Shown piece by piece: positions 1-7,272 of a stretch of 64,000 bases of DNA (the stretch's first letter is position 1; each line of letters opens with the position of its first letter). The notes under the pieces are model-generated. The model saw nothing but the letters and a program-made list of their open reading frames with translations. It searched no databases and had not been told where the DNA came from. The DNA comes from Alphaproteobacteria bacterium. GTDB lineage: Bacteria; Pseudomonadota; Alphaproteobacteria; ATCC43930; CGMCC-115725. Location of the stretch: positions 62,001 through 126,000 of the forward strand of contig JASHOB010000215.1 in NCBI GenBank assembly GCA_030041335.1. Reading direction: 5' to 3'. The position numbers were made by a program, and so were the translations under genes.

Positions 1-2
1 CC

Positions 3-152
3 GGATACAAGCGCATCGCAGTTGGTGACGAGGTCGAGTTGATCATCGACCGGATCGGCACGCTCAAGAACAAGGTGGTCGCCGCCAAAGCGCCGTGGCG
101 CAATTTCGCCGAGGGCGTTGCCACCGGGCCATTGGTGCGCCAGAAAAGCTAA
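3..152 (+). CDS. fumarylacetoacetate hydrolase family protein, C-terminal end (partial)
   Basis: The reading frame is open from the window edge to a TAA at 150-152 and gives about 49 residues. It contains VGDEVELIIDRIGTLKNKVV, which matches the conserved C-terminal strand of the FAH family (normally GDxVExxIxGIGxLxNxV). The family cleaves C-C bonds or decarboxylates and hydrates oxo-acids in aromatic catabolism. The active-site region lies outside the window, so the substrate cannot be named. Confidence 0.75.
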   Translation, partial: GYKRIAVGDEVELIIDRIGTLKNKVVAAKAPWRNFAEGVATGPLVRQKS

Positions 153-204
153 CTAATCATTGCACCCCGCGGTGCGCCTCATTAGAGGTGGGCGGGGGGC
201 GATC

Positions 205-1632
205 ATGCGGCTGGCGCTGCGCATATTTCTGGTCGTGATTTTCGGGGCCGCCTACTGGCAGGCGGTCCGCGGCTACGGCTTCGGTCTTAACGCCGAATAC
301 GAGACGATTGCCAAGGACGTCGCCGGCACCGGCTTTTGGCTGGCGCTGGCGCTGATCGCGACGGAACTGCTGCGCGTCTTCGTCATGCGGCGGGCGCGAC
401 GCGAAGGGTTGGCGAGCCAGATGCCGCGCCTGCTCTTCGACATCGCAAGCATCCTGGCTTTCTTCTGCGCCGGCATCCTGATCGTTTCGCAGGTGTTCGG
501 GCTGGAACTGACCGGCCTGCTGTTCACGTCCGGCATCATCGCGGCGGCGGCCGGTTTCGCTTTGCAGCCAACGGCGACTGATCTGATCGCCGGCATCTCC
601 CTCAATTTTCGCGAAGGCACGGTGAAGATCGGCGATTGGGTCCAGGTCGCCAACGGCGTCGTCGGCAAGGTGTCGCAAATCACGTGGAGCGACACGCATC
701 TCGTCACCTTGGACGATCGCATGATCGTGGTGCGCAACAGCAAGCTCGTCGAGCTGCAGTTGATGAACTACAATGCGCCGCGCCGCCCTTATCAGAACAA
801 GCTGCGGATCACCGTCGGTTATGAGGCGCCGCCTGAACGGGTCGCCGCGATTCTGACAACGGCGATGAAGGCGGTGCCCAATCTGCTTGCCGATCCGGAA
901 CCCTATGTGATCATCGAGGAGTTCGCCGATAACGGCGTGCCCTATTCCATGTATTTTCATGTGCCCGACTATCCCGAAGCGCCGTTCATCACTCATCAGG
1001 TCGCGATCAACGCACTCAGATTCCTCGACCAGGCCGGTTTCGCACCTGCCTATCCGCGGCGCGAAATATTCGATGGGCACGAGGCGCGGGCCGCACGCGG
1101 CATCGAGCGGCGAATTGACATCGCGGCGATTCTGCGGCGAGTGCCGTTGTTCGATTCTTTCGGCCCTGAGGAAATTGGTGAATTGGCGGGCGGCGTCGCA
1201 CTGCTGCAATGGAAACCCGGTGCCATCGTGGTACGCGAAGGTGACGAAGGCAAATCCTTGTTCGTCGTGGTCTCGGGCCTGCTCGACGTGTTCAAGCAGA
1301 TGGAGGGTGGCGAACAGCGCAAGGTCGGGCTGCTGGCACCCGGCCAAGTCTTCGGAGAGTGGTCGTTGCTGACCGGCGCCGCACGCAGCGCCACCGTGAC
1401 CGCAGCCGTGGACACGGGACTGATCGAAATCGACAAGGAGCGATTGGAGCCAATTCTGACCCGCTATCCCGAAACCCTGGCGGAGCTGAGCCGCATCGAG
1501 GCCGAACGGTCGGCCAGCAACGTCAACGTCATGGCGTTTACGCCGGCGGAGCGCCAAGAGATCGCGAGCGTCGGCATGGCGTCGTTCTTGCGCGCGAAAA
1601 TCATGCGCTTTTTCGCAACATCGGCGCCTTGA
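205..1632 (+). CDS. MscS-type mechanosensitive channel with C-terminal cyclic nucleotide-binding domain
   Basis: A 475-residue inner-membrane protein. Hydrophobic segments lie near residues 1-20, 45-65 and 85-110. The MscS pore helix follows (SGIIAAAAGFALQPTATD) and runs into the cytoplasmic MscS beta domain (GDWVQV, VGKVSQITWSDTHL). From about residue 315 there is a cNMP-binding fold with FGEWSLLTGAARSATV, the phosphate-binding cassette pattern with its Glu and Arg. Such MscS-CNB proteins are ion channels in which nucleotide binding may tune gating. I start at ATG 205 because a purine-rich GAGGTGGGCGGGGGGC lies just before it; an upstream TTG at 160 is also in frame. The nucleotide (cAMP or cGMP) cannot be told from sequence. 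Confidence 0.88.
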   Translation: MRLALRIFLVVIFGAAYWQAVRGYGFGLNAEYETIAKDVAGTGFWLALALIATELLRVFVMRRARREGLASQMPRLLFDIASILAFFCAGILIVSQVFGLELTGLLFTSGIIAAAAGFALQPTATDLIAGISLNFREGTVKIGDWVQVANGVVGKVSQITWSDTHLVTLDDRMIVVRNSKLVELQLMNYNAPRRPYQNKLRITVGYEAPPERVAAILTTAMKAVPNLLADPEPYVIIEEFADNGVPYSMYFHVPDYPEAPFITHQVAINALRFLDQAGFAPAYPRREIFDGHEARAARGIERRIDIAAILRRVPLFDSFGPEEIGELAGGVALLQWKPGAIVVREGDEGKSLFVVVSGLLDVFKQMEGGEQRKVGLLAPGQVFGEWSLLTGAARSATVTAAVDTGLIEIDKERLEPILTRYPETLAELSRIEAERSASNVNVMAFTPAERQEIASVGMASFLRAKIMRFFATSAP

Positions 1633-1787
1633 CGCGGGCTTCCTCGTTCGGCCCATTCTCGTGATGCGGGATCGGACGCTCGCGGCCTGGTCATGCGGCT
1701 TTGCGGCCTCGAGCCCGCCTGAGACGAGCGCCCCTAATCGTCTCCGCTTTTCGCCCTGGCAAGCCCTTGCCGCACGGGCTGCCTTGC

Positions 1788-2438
1788 TCAAGTGCGTGAC
1801 GCGGAACCTCGCTTCGGCCGGCGAACCAGCCTCACCTTTCCGCTGCGGCCACCGCCGCAGAAGAAGCTATCGCCGCCATCCGACTCAAGTCCCGACACAT
1901 CTGCTCCGGGCGGCATCTCGAGTCTCTCCAGCGCGCGTCCGGTTCGCGGCTCGATTCGCCTCAGATCGCTCTGGTCACCTTCGACGGTGCCATGCCACAG
2001 CTCGCCGTCGACCCAGGTGACCCCGGTGACGATGCGGTTCGATTCGATGGTCCGGAGAATGGCGCCTGTTTGGGGATCGATCTGAAGAATTTTTCGCTCT
2101 CGATACTGCCCGACCCACAGCGATCCTTCGGCCCAAGCCAGTCCTGAGTTGCCGCCGCCAGGCGACGGGATGGTGGCGAGTACACGGCCGGTCTTCGGAT
2201 CGATCTTAAGGATCCGATCTGCGGCAATCTGAAACAGGGACCGGCCGTCAAAGGCAGTCCCTGCGGACGCAGCCACATTGATGCTCCGCACCATCTTGCC
2301 AGTCCTCGGATCGAAGGCGTTGAGCCTGTCTCCGGAAGCAAACCAGACGTGCTCACCGTCGAATGTTACCCCGTGTACCTGGTGGACTTCGGGGAAGGGT
2401 CCATAGTCGCGGAGGATTTTGGCGGCGGATCGTTTCAT
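1788..2438 (-). CDS. small beta-propeller protein (YncE/SMP-30-like repeats)
   Basis: 216 residues made of about four repeats of the form ...GxLWVGxxxxxxIxxIDPxTGxxLxxI, for example ILKIDPKTGRVLATI and ILQIDPQTGAILRTI. This is the blade pattern of WD40-like/YVTN propellers and glutamine-cyclotransferase-like proteins. No signal peptide is visible, so it is probably cytoplasmic. Its ATG overlaps the stop of the upstream HTH gene by 4 bases (ATGA), so the two are probably translated together. Four or five blades is short for a propeller; it may dimerise or be a partial fold. No enzymatic residues can be assigned. Confidence 0.7.
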   Translation of the reverse strand: MKRSAAKILRDYGPFPEVHQVHGVTFDGEHVWFASGDRLNAFDPRTGKMVRSINVAASAGTAFDGRSLFQIAADRILKIDPKTGRVLATIPSPGGGNSGLAWAEGSLWVGQYRERKILQIDPQTGAILRTIESNRIVTGVTWVDGELWHGTVEGDQSDLRRIEPRTGRALERLEMPPGADVSGLESDGGDSFFCGGGRSGKVRLVRRPKRGSASRT

Positions 2439-3667
2439 GCTTGATCCTCGTCACTCGGCGGCGGACCGCGGAGTAGCAAGGTTGCCGGAAAACCCGGCAA
2501 CGGTTGGCCGATCCAGCGGCGCGCCGGTCCGCGGCCAAACCCGTGCACCTTGCCAGTGGCCGCCAGCAAGCCAAGCACCCGTTGCACGGTGCGCGGGCTG
2601 GCGCCGAGCGCCAGCGCCAGAGCCGAACTCGACCACGACTCACCGTCGGCGAGGAAGGCGAGCACTGCCGCGTGGCTCTCTTCGACAGGCGGTGCCAGCA
2701 CCACGACCTCGCCGGTGCGACCGAGCGCCAGCGCGAAGCCGCGTTTCGTCGCGTGGACATCGACCAGCATCCGAAGCGCCGTCCGAAGCCGACCGATTTC
2801 GACGCGCAACCGGGCGCGATGAGACTCATCGGCCTCATGCGCGCCGAAAGCGCGTGCGACAAGCGTGCCCCGTGGCACATCTCCCGGCCAGGCTTCGCCG
2901 AGCGCGCGTGCGAGCGCGAACAATACCGGCCGCGTCGCCAGCGAGACCGCCCTTTGAGGATCCCGCACGATATGGCGGCACGCGTCCACGACAAGGTTTC
3001 CTGAAGCGAGGAGCACTTCGATCTCGTCGAGCAGGACCGGGCGTTCCTCGCCACGCGCAATGAGGCGTGCCGCGGGCGTGTTCATTAAAAGGAAGGCGCT
3101 TTCGACCTCGGCGGTCAGCGCGGGGATGCCTGCCGCGCCCGCGGCGCGCGCGGCCCGAGCGAGTGCCGCCCGTCCCGCCTTCGCCTGCAAGCGCCGAACC
3201 GCGATTCCCGCGACCACCAGCTCGTGCGCGGCTCGCGAAGCGGGCGGCAGCGGGGCAGGGTCGAGTTTGGCGAGTGCTCGCTCGGCCTCGGCGACACGTC
3301 CCACCAGGAGCAGGCGCCGGACCTCGAGATGCCGCGCGTGGGCCGCGTTCACTCGATCGCCGTGGGCGTCAAGGGCCACCCTTGCTGCTTCCAGGGCTTT
3401 GGCGGGCCGGCGCAGATCGCGTGTGACGAGCGCGATCTCTGCCTCGGCGACGACGCACCGGGCGCGGGCCACGGTCTCTTTCGCGCCAAAGGCGCGCGTC
3501 GCACGCTGCAGCAGCGTCTTGGCGCGATCGAGATCGCCGAGTTGCGCCATCGCGATGCCGCGGAGCGCGAGCGCTGGCGCGTCGTCACGCAAGGCAACCC
3601 GGTTCAGGGCGCCAACCGGATCGCCTCTGGCAAGCGCCCGCGCCGCTGCCGCGATCAGCGCGTCCAC
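2435..3667 (-). CDS. helix-turn-helix protein with TPR-like Ala-rich array
   Basis: About 410 residues. The N-terminal half is Ala/Leu/Arg-rich with TPR-like helices (ALALRGIAMAQLGDLDRAKT, then AERALAKLDPAPLPP). The C-terminal third carries a winged-HTH-like segment, WSSSALALALGASPRTVQRV, followed by a basic wing (GFGRGPARRW). It reads as a DNA-binding regulator. The coupled beta-propeller gene downstream suggests a regulator with a partner or target. Start choice is uncertain: GTG 3667 has GGGA 5 bases upstream, while a TTG at 3739 would add 24 odd residues. The regulated gene is unknown. Confidence 0.62.
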   Translation of the reverse strand: MDALIAAAARALARGDPVGALNRVALRDDAPALALRGIAMAQLGDLDRAKTLLQRATRAFGAKETVARARCVVAEAEIALVTRDLRRPAKALEAARVALDAHGDRVNAAHARHLEVRRLLLVGRVAEAERALAKLDPAPLPPASRAAHELVVAGIAVRRLQAKAGRAALARAARAAGAAGIPALTAEVESAFLLMNTPAARLIARGEERPVLLDEIEVLLASGNLVVDACRHIVRDPQRAVSLATRPVLFALARALGEAWPGDVPRGTLVARAFGAHEADESHRARLRVEIGRLRTALRMLVDVHATKRGFALALGRTGEVVVLAPPVEESHAAVLAFLADGESWSSSALALALGASPRTVQRVLGLLAATGKVHGFGRGPARRWIGQPLPGFPATLLLRGPPPSDEDQA

Positions 3668-3751
3668 CCAAATCCCGTCACACTTGCAACTCCCATTGGT
3701 TGCGGTGGGTCGCCAATAGTCATAGCGATACGCGGGCAAAGGAGTAAGAGG

Positions 3752-3992
3752 TCAAGACGACGGACACGATCCACATCCGCGAGTTGTTTGTCGCTACCAC
3801 CGGTAGCGTGGGCGAATGGCTGTCGGTCGCGGCGGCGCCAGCCTTTGCCATCATGGCGCTGCCTGAGTGCGTTCCTGGTGGTTGCCCGTCAGGTATGTGA
3901 TGTGGGCGTGCGCGACGCGGCACCGCTAGGTTGCATGGTCTCAAATGCACATGCCGATCAGTGACTTTTATGAGGCAGCTTGGCTCAAGCTG
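3752..3992 (+). pseudogene. decayed small membrane-protein gene
   Basis: One frame from about 3757 reads IHIRELFVATTGSVGEWLSV followed by AAAPAFAIMAL, then a stop at about 3899. A second frame near 3935-3990 reads MVSNAHA-like and MHMPISDFYEAAWLKL-like text. Together they resemble, in order, a small alphaproteobacterial membrane-protein family that I recall as ...EWLxxAAxPTFAIMALL... ...GMVPMYxLMSxFHxxPWLKL. The frame changes show it is broken. The family is unnamed and the match is from memory. Confidence 0.42.
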
Positions 3993-4352
3993 AACGCCGA
4001 CTGCCGAACCTTGTGTCAACGGGTCGTGACGCAACAAGCGCCAAGGCTCACGCTAATCGGCCCCGCCGTGGCTCGATCAGACTTGCTCGTCGCCAGACTT
4101 GCGCAAATCACGCAGGCGGCGAATTCCGTGTAGGCGGTTCCCTTGACAGTGCCAAGACCAACGGTCAGTGTCAGAACCGGGCCGACTAGTTAAGAAGCGC
4201 TATCGTAGGACCAGGCGGCACCATTCTCCGGCTGGTCGACAAACCCTTGTGCGCCGAAAGGGTCCTGCAGTGTCCCAGTTCCGGTTCATCATCGCCATGG
4301 TGATGCTGGCAACTATCTGCACGCGCAGTGTCATGGCCATTGCCTGCGGAGG
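3993..4352 (+). other. non-coding stretch before the cellulose operon
   Basis: No convincing gene is present. In the last third, a frame starting at GTG 4270 encodes a signal-peptide-like stretch (VSQFRFIIAMVMLATICTRS, then VMA). It runs on into low-complexity Arg-rich sequence, while the adjacent frame begins to look coding from 4353. The operon promoter should lie here, but I see no clear -35/-10 pair. Confidence 0.4.
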
Positions 4353-4532
4353 ATGGCCGTTCGATGCGGCAAACCCGCGGGCCCGAAGGTGCCGGAATCT
4401 TCCGTCCCCTTCGGCGCGACGGAACCGTCGAAAACGCGTCCCGGGGCGGGCTCCGGCACGCCCTCAGCGTACCAATATACGCCGACATATCGTGAAGCCT
4501 TCGGCGTGCTGCTATCGAGGATCCGTCGATGA
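4353..4532 (+). CDS. possible small leader protein of the cellulose operon (frame uncertain)
   Basis: 59 residues from ATG 4353, rich in Pro, Ser, Gly and Thr, ending YQYTPTYREAFGVLLSRIRR. Its TGA overlaps the ATG of the next gene by 4 bases, the same spacing used between bcsB/bcsZ and bcsZ/bcsC, which favours real translation. A signal-peptide-like sequence sits immediately upstream in a different frame (GTG 4270), so the true product may be a secreted peptide interrupted by a frameshift. GGAGG abuts the ATG and is too close for normal ribosome binding. I recognise no family. Confidence 0.38.
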   Translation: MAVRCGKPAGPKVPESSVPFGATEPSKTRPGAGSGTPSAYQYTPTYREAFGVLLSRIRR

Positions 4533-5017
4533 CGCAGCCTGACGCATCGCAACTCACCATCGATGCCGGCAGTCGGCATAATCCGTTGCCGCAGGCTGAT
4601 TCGCCGACCGCGCCGGCGCCGCCCTGGCTCGCTGCGTCGGTTGCCGCGTTCTGTCGGACACAACGCCGTCTCAAGGTCGTCCGTCCGATCAGGGCCGCGG
4701 CGTTCGGCGGCACCCTCGTGTTTGTCGCACTCCTGGCACTTCTTTTTCGGCATTCGCCCAATGGTCAGAGTGTGCTTCTGATCGTGGCCCTGGGCGGGCT
4801 GCCGATTTGCTTGGTGACCTGGTTTGTCACCCACTCTGCACAGCGGCGGCTGCAACGGAAGAAGAACCAAATCGAGCAGCGAATTTACGGTGTGGGCATG
4901 CGTCTCGATGATCAGGGGCGCGTGCAAACCGATAATCCACATCCGATTCTAATTCTCGATCCCGCCGCGAGCCAGATCTCCAACATGTCGTCACCTTCAG
5001 TGATCGGAGGCGCGTGA
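4529..5017 (+). CDS. two-helix membrane protein of the cellulose operon, unknown function
   Basis: 162 residues. A Pro/Ala-rich cytoplasmic N-terminus is followed by two hydrophobic helices near residues 55-75 and 82-102 joined by a short loop (RHSPNGQS). A basic, coiled-coil-like stretch (SAQRRLQRKKNQIEQRIYGV) and a soluble tail come last. It ends 4 bases before bcsA, so it is in the same transcript. Position and topology suggest an inner-membrane accessory of the cellulose synthase. It does not look like BcsD, BcsE, BcsF, BcsG, BcsN or BcsQ as I know them. Function is inferred from location only. Confidence 0.7.
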   Translation: MTQPDASQLTIDAGSRHNPLPQADSPTAPAPPWLAASVAAFCRTQRRLKVVRPIRAAAFGGTLVFVALLALLFRHSPNGQSVLLIVALGGLPICLVTWFVTHSAQRRLQRKKNQIEQRIYGVGMRLDDQGRVQTDNPHPILILDPAASQISNMSSPSVIGGA

Positions 5018-5021
5018 TCCC

Positions 5022-7253
5022 ATGCACACGACCAGCCTCCAAAGGTTCACCCGGACCCTACCTGCTGTTGTGCTCTGGGCGTCGGTGCTCGCCCTCTTCC
5101 TGCTGGCGATAATCCCGATCGATTCGACGGCGCAGCTTGTCGTGGCCGCGTTCTTCCTCCTGGTGATGTGGTACTGCCGCTCACTCGACGGCGCCGAAGA
5201 GCCGGGTCAGCTGCCGCGCCTGATGATCATCTTCGCCGGTCTGTTCCTGACCATGCGGTACCTGACATGGCGCGCAATGTACACGCTTATTTCCGATGAC
5301 TGGATCAGCGTCGTCGCGGCCATGCTGCTGTTCGCCGCAGAGATCTATGCGGTGTTCCTCGGGCTGCTGGGAGCGGCCTGCAACGCATCGCTGCTCGAGC
5401 GCCGTCGTCTGACGGTCGCCGACTTGCCGGCGGGCACGAAATTGCCGAGCGTCGACGTGATGATCCCGTCCTACAACGAGGAGTCGAGCCTCCTTGAGGT
5501 AACGCTGCGAGCCGCCGTCATCATGCGCTATCCCGCAAATCTGTTGCGCGTGCACCTGCTCGACGATGGCGGCACCGACCAGAAGCTCGGCGACAAGGAC
5601 CCGGAGAAGGCGGCGGCCGCGTTGCAGCGGCGACAAGAACTACAGGCGCTTTGTGCGCGTATCGGTGTGCAGTACCACACACGTGCCCGGAACGAGCACG
5701 CCAAAGCCGGCAACATCAATCACGCGTTACAGGAAACCGACGGGGAGCTCGTCGCTGTCTTCGACGCCGATCATGTTCCCACTATCGATTTTCTCGACCG
5801 CACCGTGCCCTGGATGGTGCGGGATCAGAACGTCTTTCTGGTGCAGACTCCGCATTTCATCGTCAGCCCGGATCCGATCGATCGCAATCTTCTGAGTTCG
5901 TTCCGGCGCATGCCCGCCGAGAACGACATGTTCTATCACACGATGCAGAAGGGGCTCGACTTTTGTGACGCCGCCTATTTCTGCGGCTCGGCCGCGCTGC
6001 TGCGCCGACGCCAGCTCGACGAAGTGGGCGGCATCGCCGGCGACACCATCACCGAAGACTGCGAGACGACGCTGGAGCTCCATCGCAGGGGCTACAAATC
6101 CGTCTATGTCGCGCAGCCGATGGTTTCCGGCCTCGCGCCCGAAACCATGGCCGATTTCATCGTGCAGCGCATGCGTTGGGCGCAGGGCATGATGCAGATC
6201 CTCTTGCTCAAACGCCCCTTCGTGGCACGTGGCCTGAGCTGGGAGCAGCGCCTCGGCTATATGAGCTGCATGGCCTATTGGCTGTTTCCGTTCTCCCGCC
6301 TGATTTTCGTCGCGGCACCGGTCGCCTACCTCATTTTCGGACTCGCGGTCTACAACGCCCTGCTCATCCAGATCATCGCCTTCGCGATGCCGTATCTGAT
6401 CGGGAATTACATGATATCGGACGTACTCTATGGGCGGACGCGCTGGCCGCTCATCTCGGAGCTTTACGAAATTGTACAGAGTGTCTTTCTGCTGCAGGCC
6501 ATCGTCAAGGTCTTCTTCAATCCGCGCGAGCCTTCGTTCGTCGTGACCCCGAAGGGCATGACCCTCGAAAAAGAGTTTATTTCCCCGCTCGCCCGCCCGT
6601 TCTACATCGGCTCCATCATTCTCTTCCTGGCGTTCCTCGGTGGTCTCTACCGGCTCGAAACGGCACCGGCTTCGCGTAGCCTCACCGTGATCGTCATGAT
6701 CTGGAACTTGATCAACTTCCTTACCGTGTTCGGCTGCCTCGGTGCCTTCGTGGAACGTCGCCAAAGACGCTCGGCGGCGCGCATGCCGGGCTATCAGAAG
6801 GGCTCACTCATGACTGAAACTGGCGAGACGATCGGCAGTTGCCTGATTGACGACATGTCGGCCGGCGGCGCAGACGTGGTGCTCGACGCCGCCGCCAAAG
6901 CACCGAAACCGGGAGAGCGCGTCGTGCTGACCTCCTTTTCACCGCCGCTCGGCAGGACCGTACGCCTGCCGTGCGACCTGCGCTCGATCCATTCGGCGGG
7001 AAACAAGGTCAGGCTCGGCGTCCATTTCGTGCTGCCGGACGAGCAGACGGCACGCGATGCGGTGGCCCTGGTGTTTGGTGACAGCGACAGATGGGCGTAT
7101 TTCCTGCGCCGCCGGTTGCGGCCAATCTCGTTCGGGATGGCGTTGGGCATCGTCGTCAGCCTCGTGTGGCGGCCGACGCTCCACCATATCGCCCTACTGT
7201 TCCGACTGGCGGGCATTCGCCACGAATTCGCCCGCCTCCACGGCGAAGCCTGA
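5022..7253 (+). CDS. bcsA: cellulose synthase catalytic subunit (UDP-forming)
   Basis: 743 residues. A GT2 membrane glycosyltransferase that polymerises UDP-glucose into beta-1,4-glucan and threads it through its own channel. The synthase signature is complete: DD at residues 181-182, DAD at 248-250, the TED aspartate at 346, and QRMRW at 382-386. N-terminal helices (residues 10-105) and five or so C-terminal helices frame the catalytic domain. A PilZ domain follows, with the Arg-rich RxxxR region (ERRQRRSAARM) and DMSAGG near residues 575-620. This is the c-di-GMP switch of the family. Two diguanylate-metabolism genes lie 10-14 kb downstream. Length is typical. Confidence 0.97.
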   Translation: MHTTSLQRFTRTLPAVVLWASVLALFLLAIIPIDSTAQLVVAAFFLLVMWYCRSLDGAEEPGQLPRLMIIFAGLFLTMRYLTWRAMYTLISDDWISVVAAMLLFAAEIYAVFLGLLGAACNASLLERRRLTVADLPAGTKLPSVDVMIPSYNEESSLLEVTLRAAVIMRYPANLLRVHLLDDGGTDQKLGDKDPEKAAAALQRRQELQALCARIGVQYHTRARNEHAKAGNINHALQETDGELVAVFDADHVPTIDFLDRTVPWMVRDQNVFLVQTPHFIVSPDPIDRNLLSSFRRMPAENDMFYHTMQKGLDFCDAAYFCGSAALLRRRQLDEVGGIAGDTITEDCETTLELHRRGYKSVYVAQPMVSGLAPETMADFIVQRMRWAQGMMQILLLKRPFVARGLSWEQRLGYMSCMAYWLFPFSRLIFVAAPVAYLIFGLAVYNALLIQIIAFAMPYLIGNYMISDVLYGRTRWPLISELYEIVQSVFLLQAIVKVFFNPREPSFVVTPKGMTLEKEFISPLARPFYIGSIILFLAFLGGLYRLETAPASRSLTVIVMIWNLINFLTVFGCLGAFVERRQRRSAARMPGYQKGSLMTETGETIGSCLIDDMSAGGADVVLDAAAKAPKPGERVVLTSFSPPLGRTVRLPCDLRSIHSAGNKVRLGVHFVLPDEQTARDAVALVFGDSDRWAYFLRRRLRPISFGMALGIVVSLVWRPTLHHIALLFRLAGIRHEFARLHGEA

Positions 7254-7272
7254 AACCGATAGGGGGGGCGCG

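Noticed and set aside
157-1791. Long minus-strand frame opposite the MscS gene
   Set aside because: His/Arg/Asp-rich shadow with no family pattern; the plus-strand frame has clear domains.
5727-6764. Long minus-strand frame opposite bcsA
   Set aside because: Antisense shadow of GC-rich coding; bcsA motifs are unmistakable.
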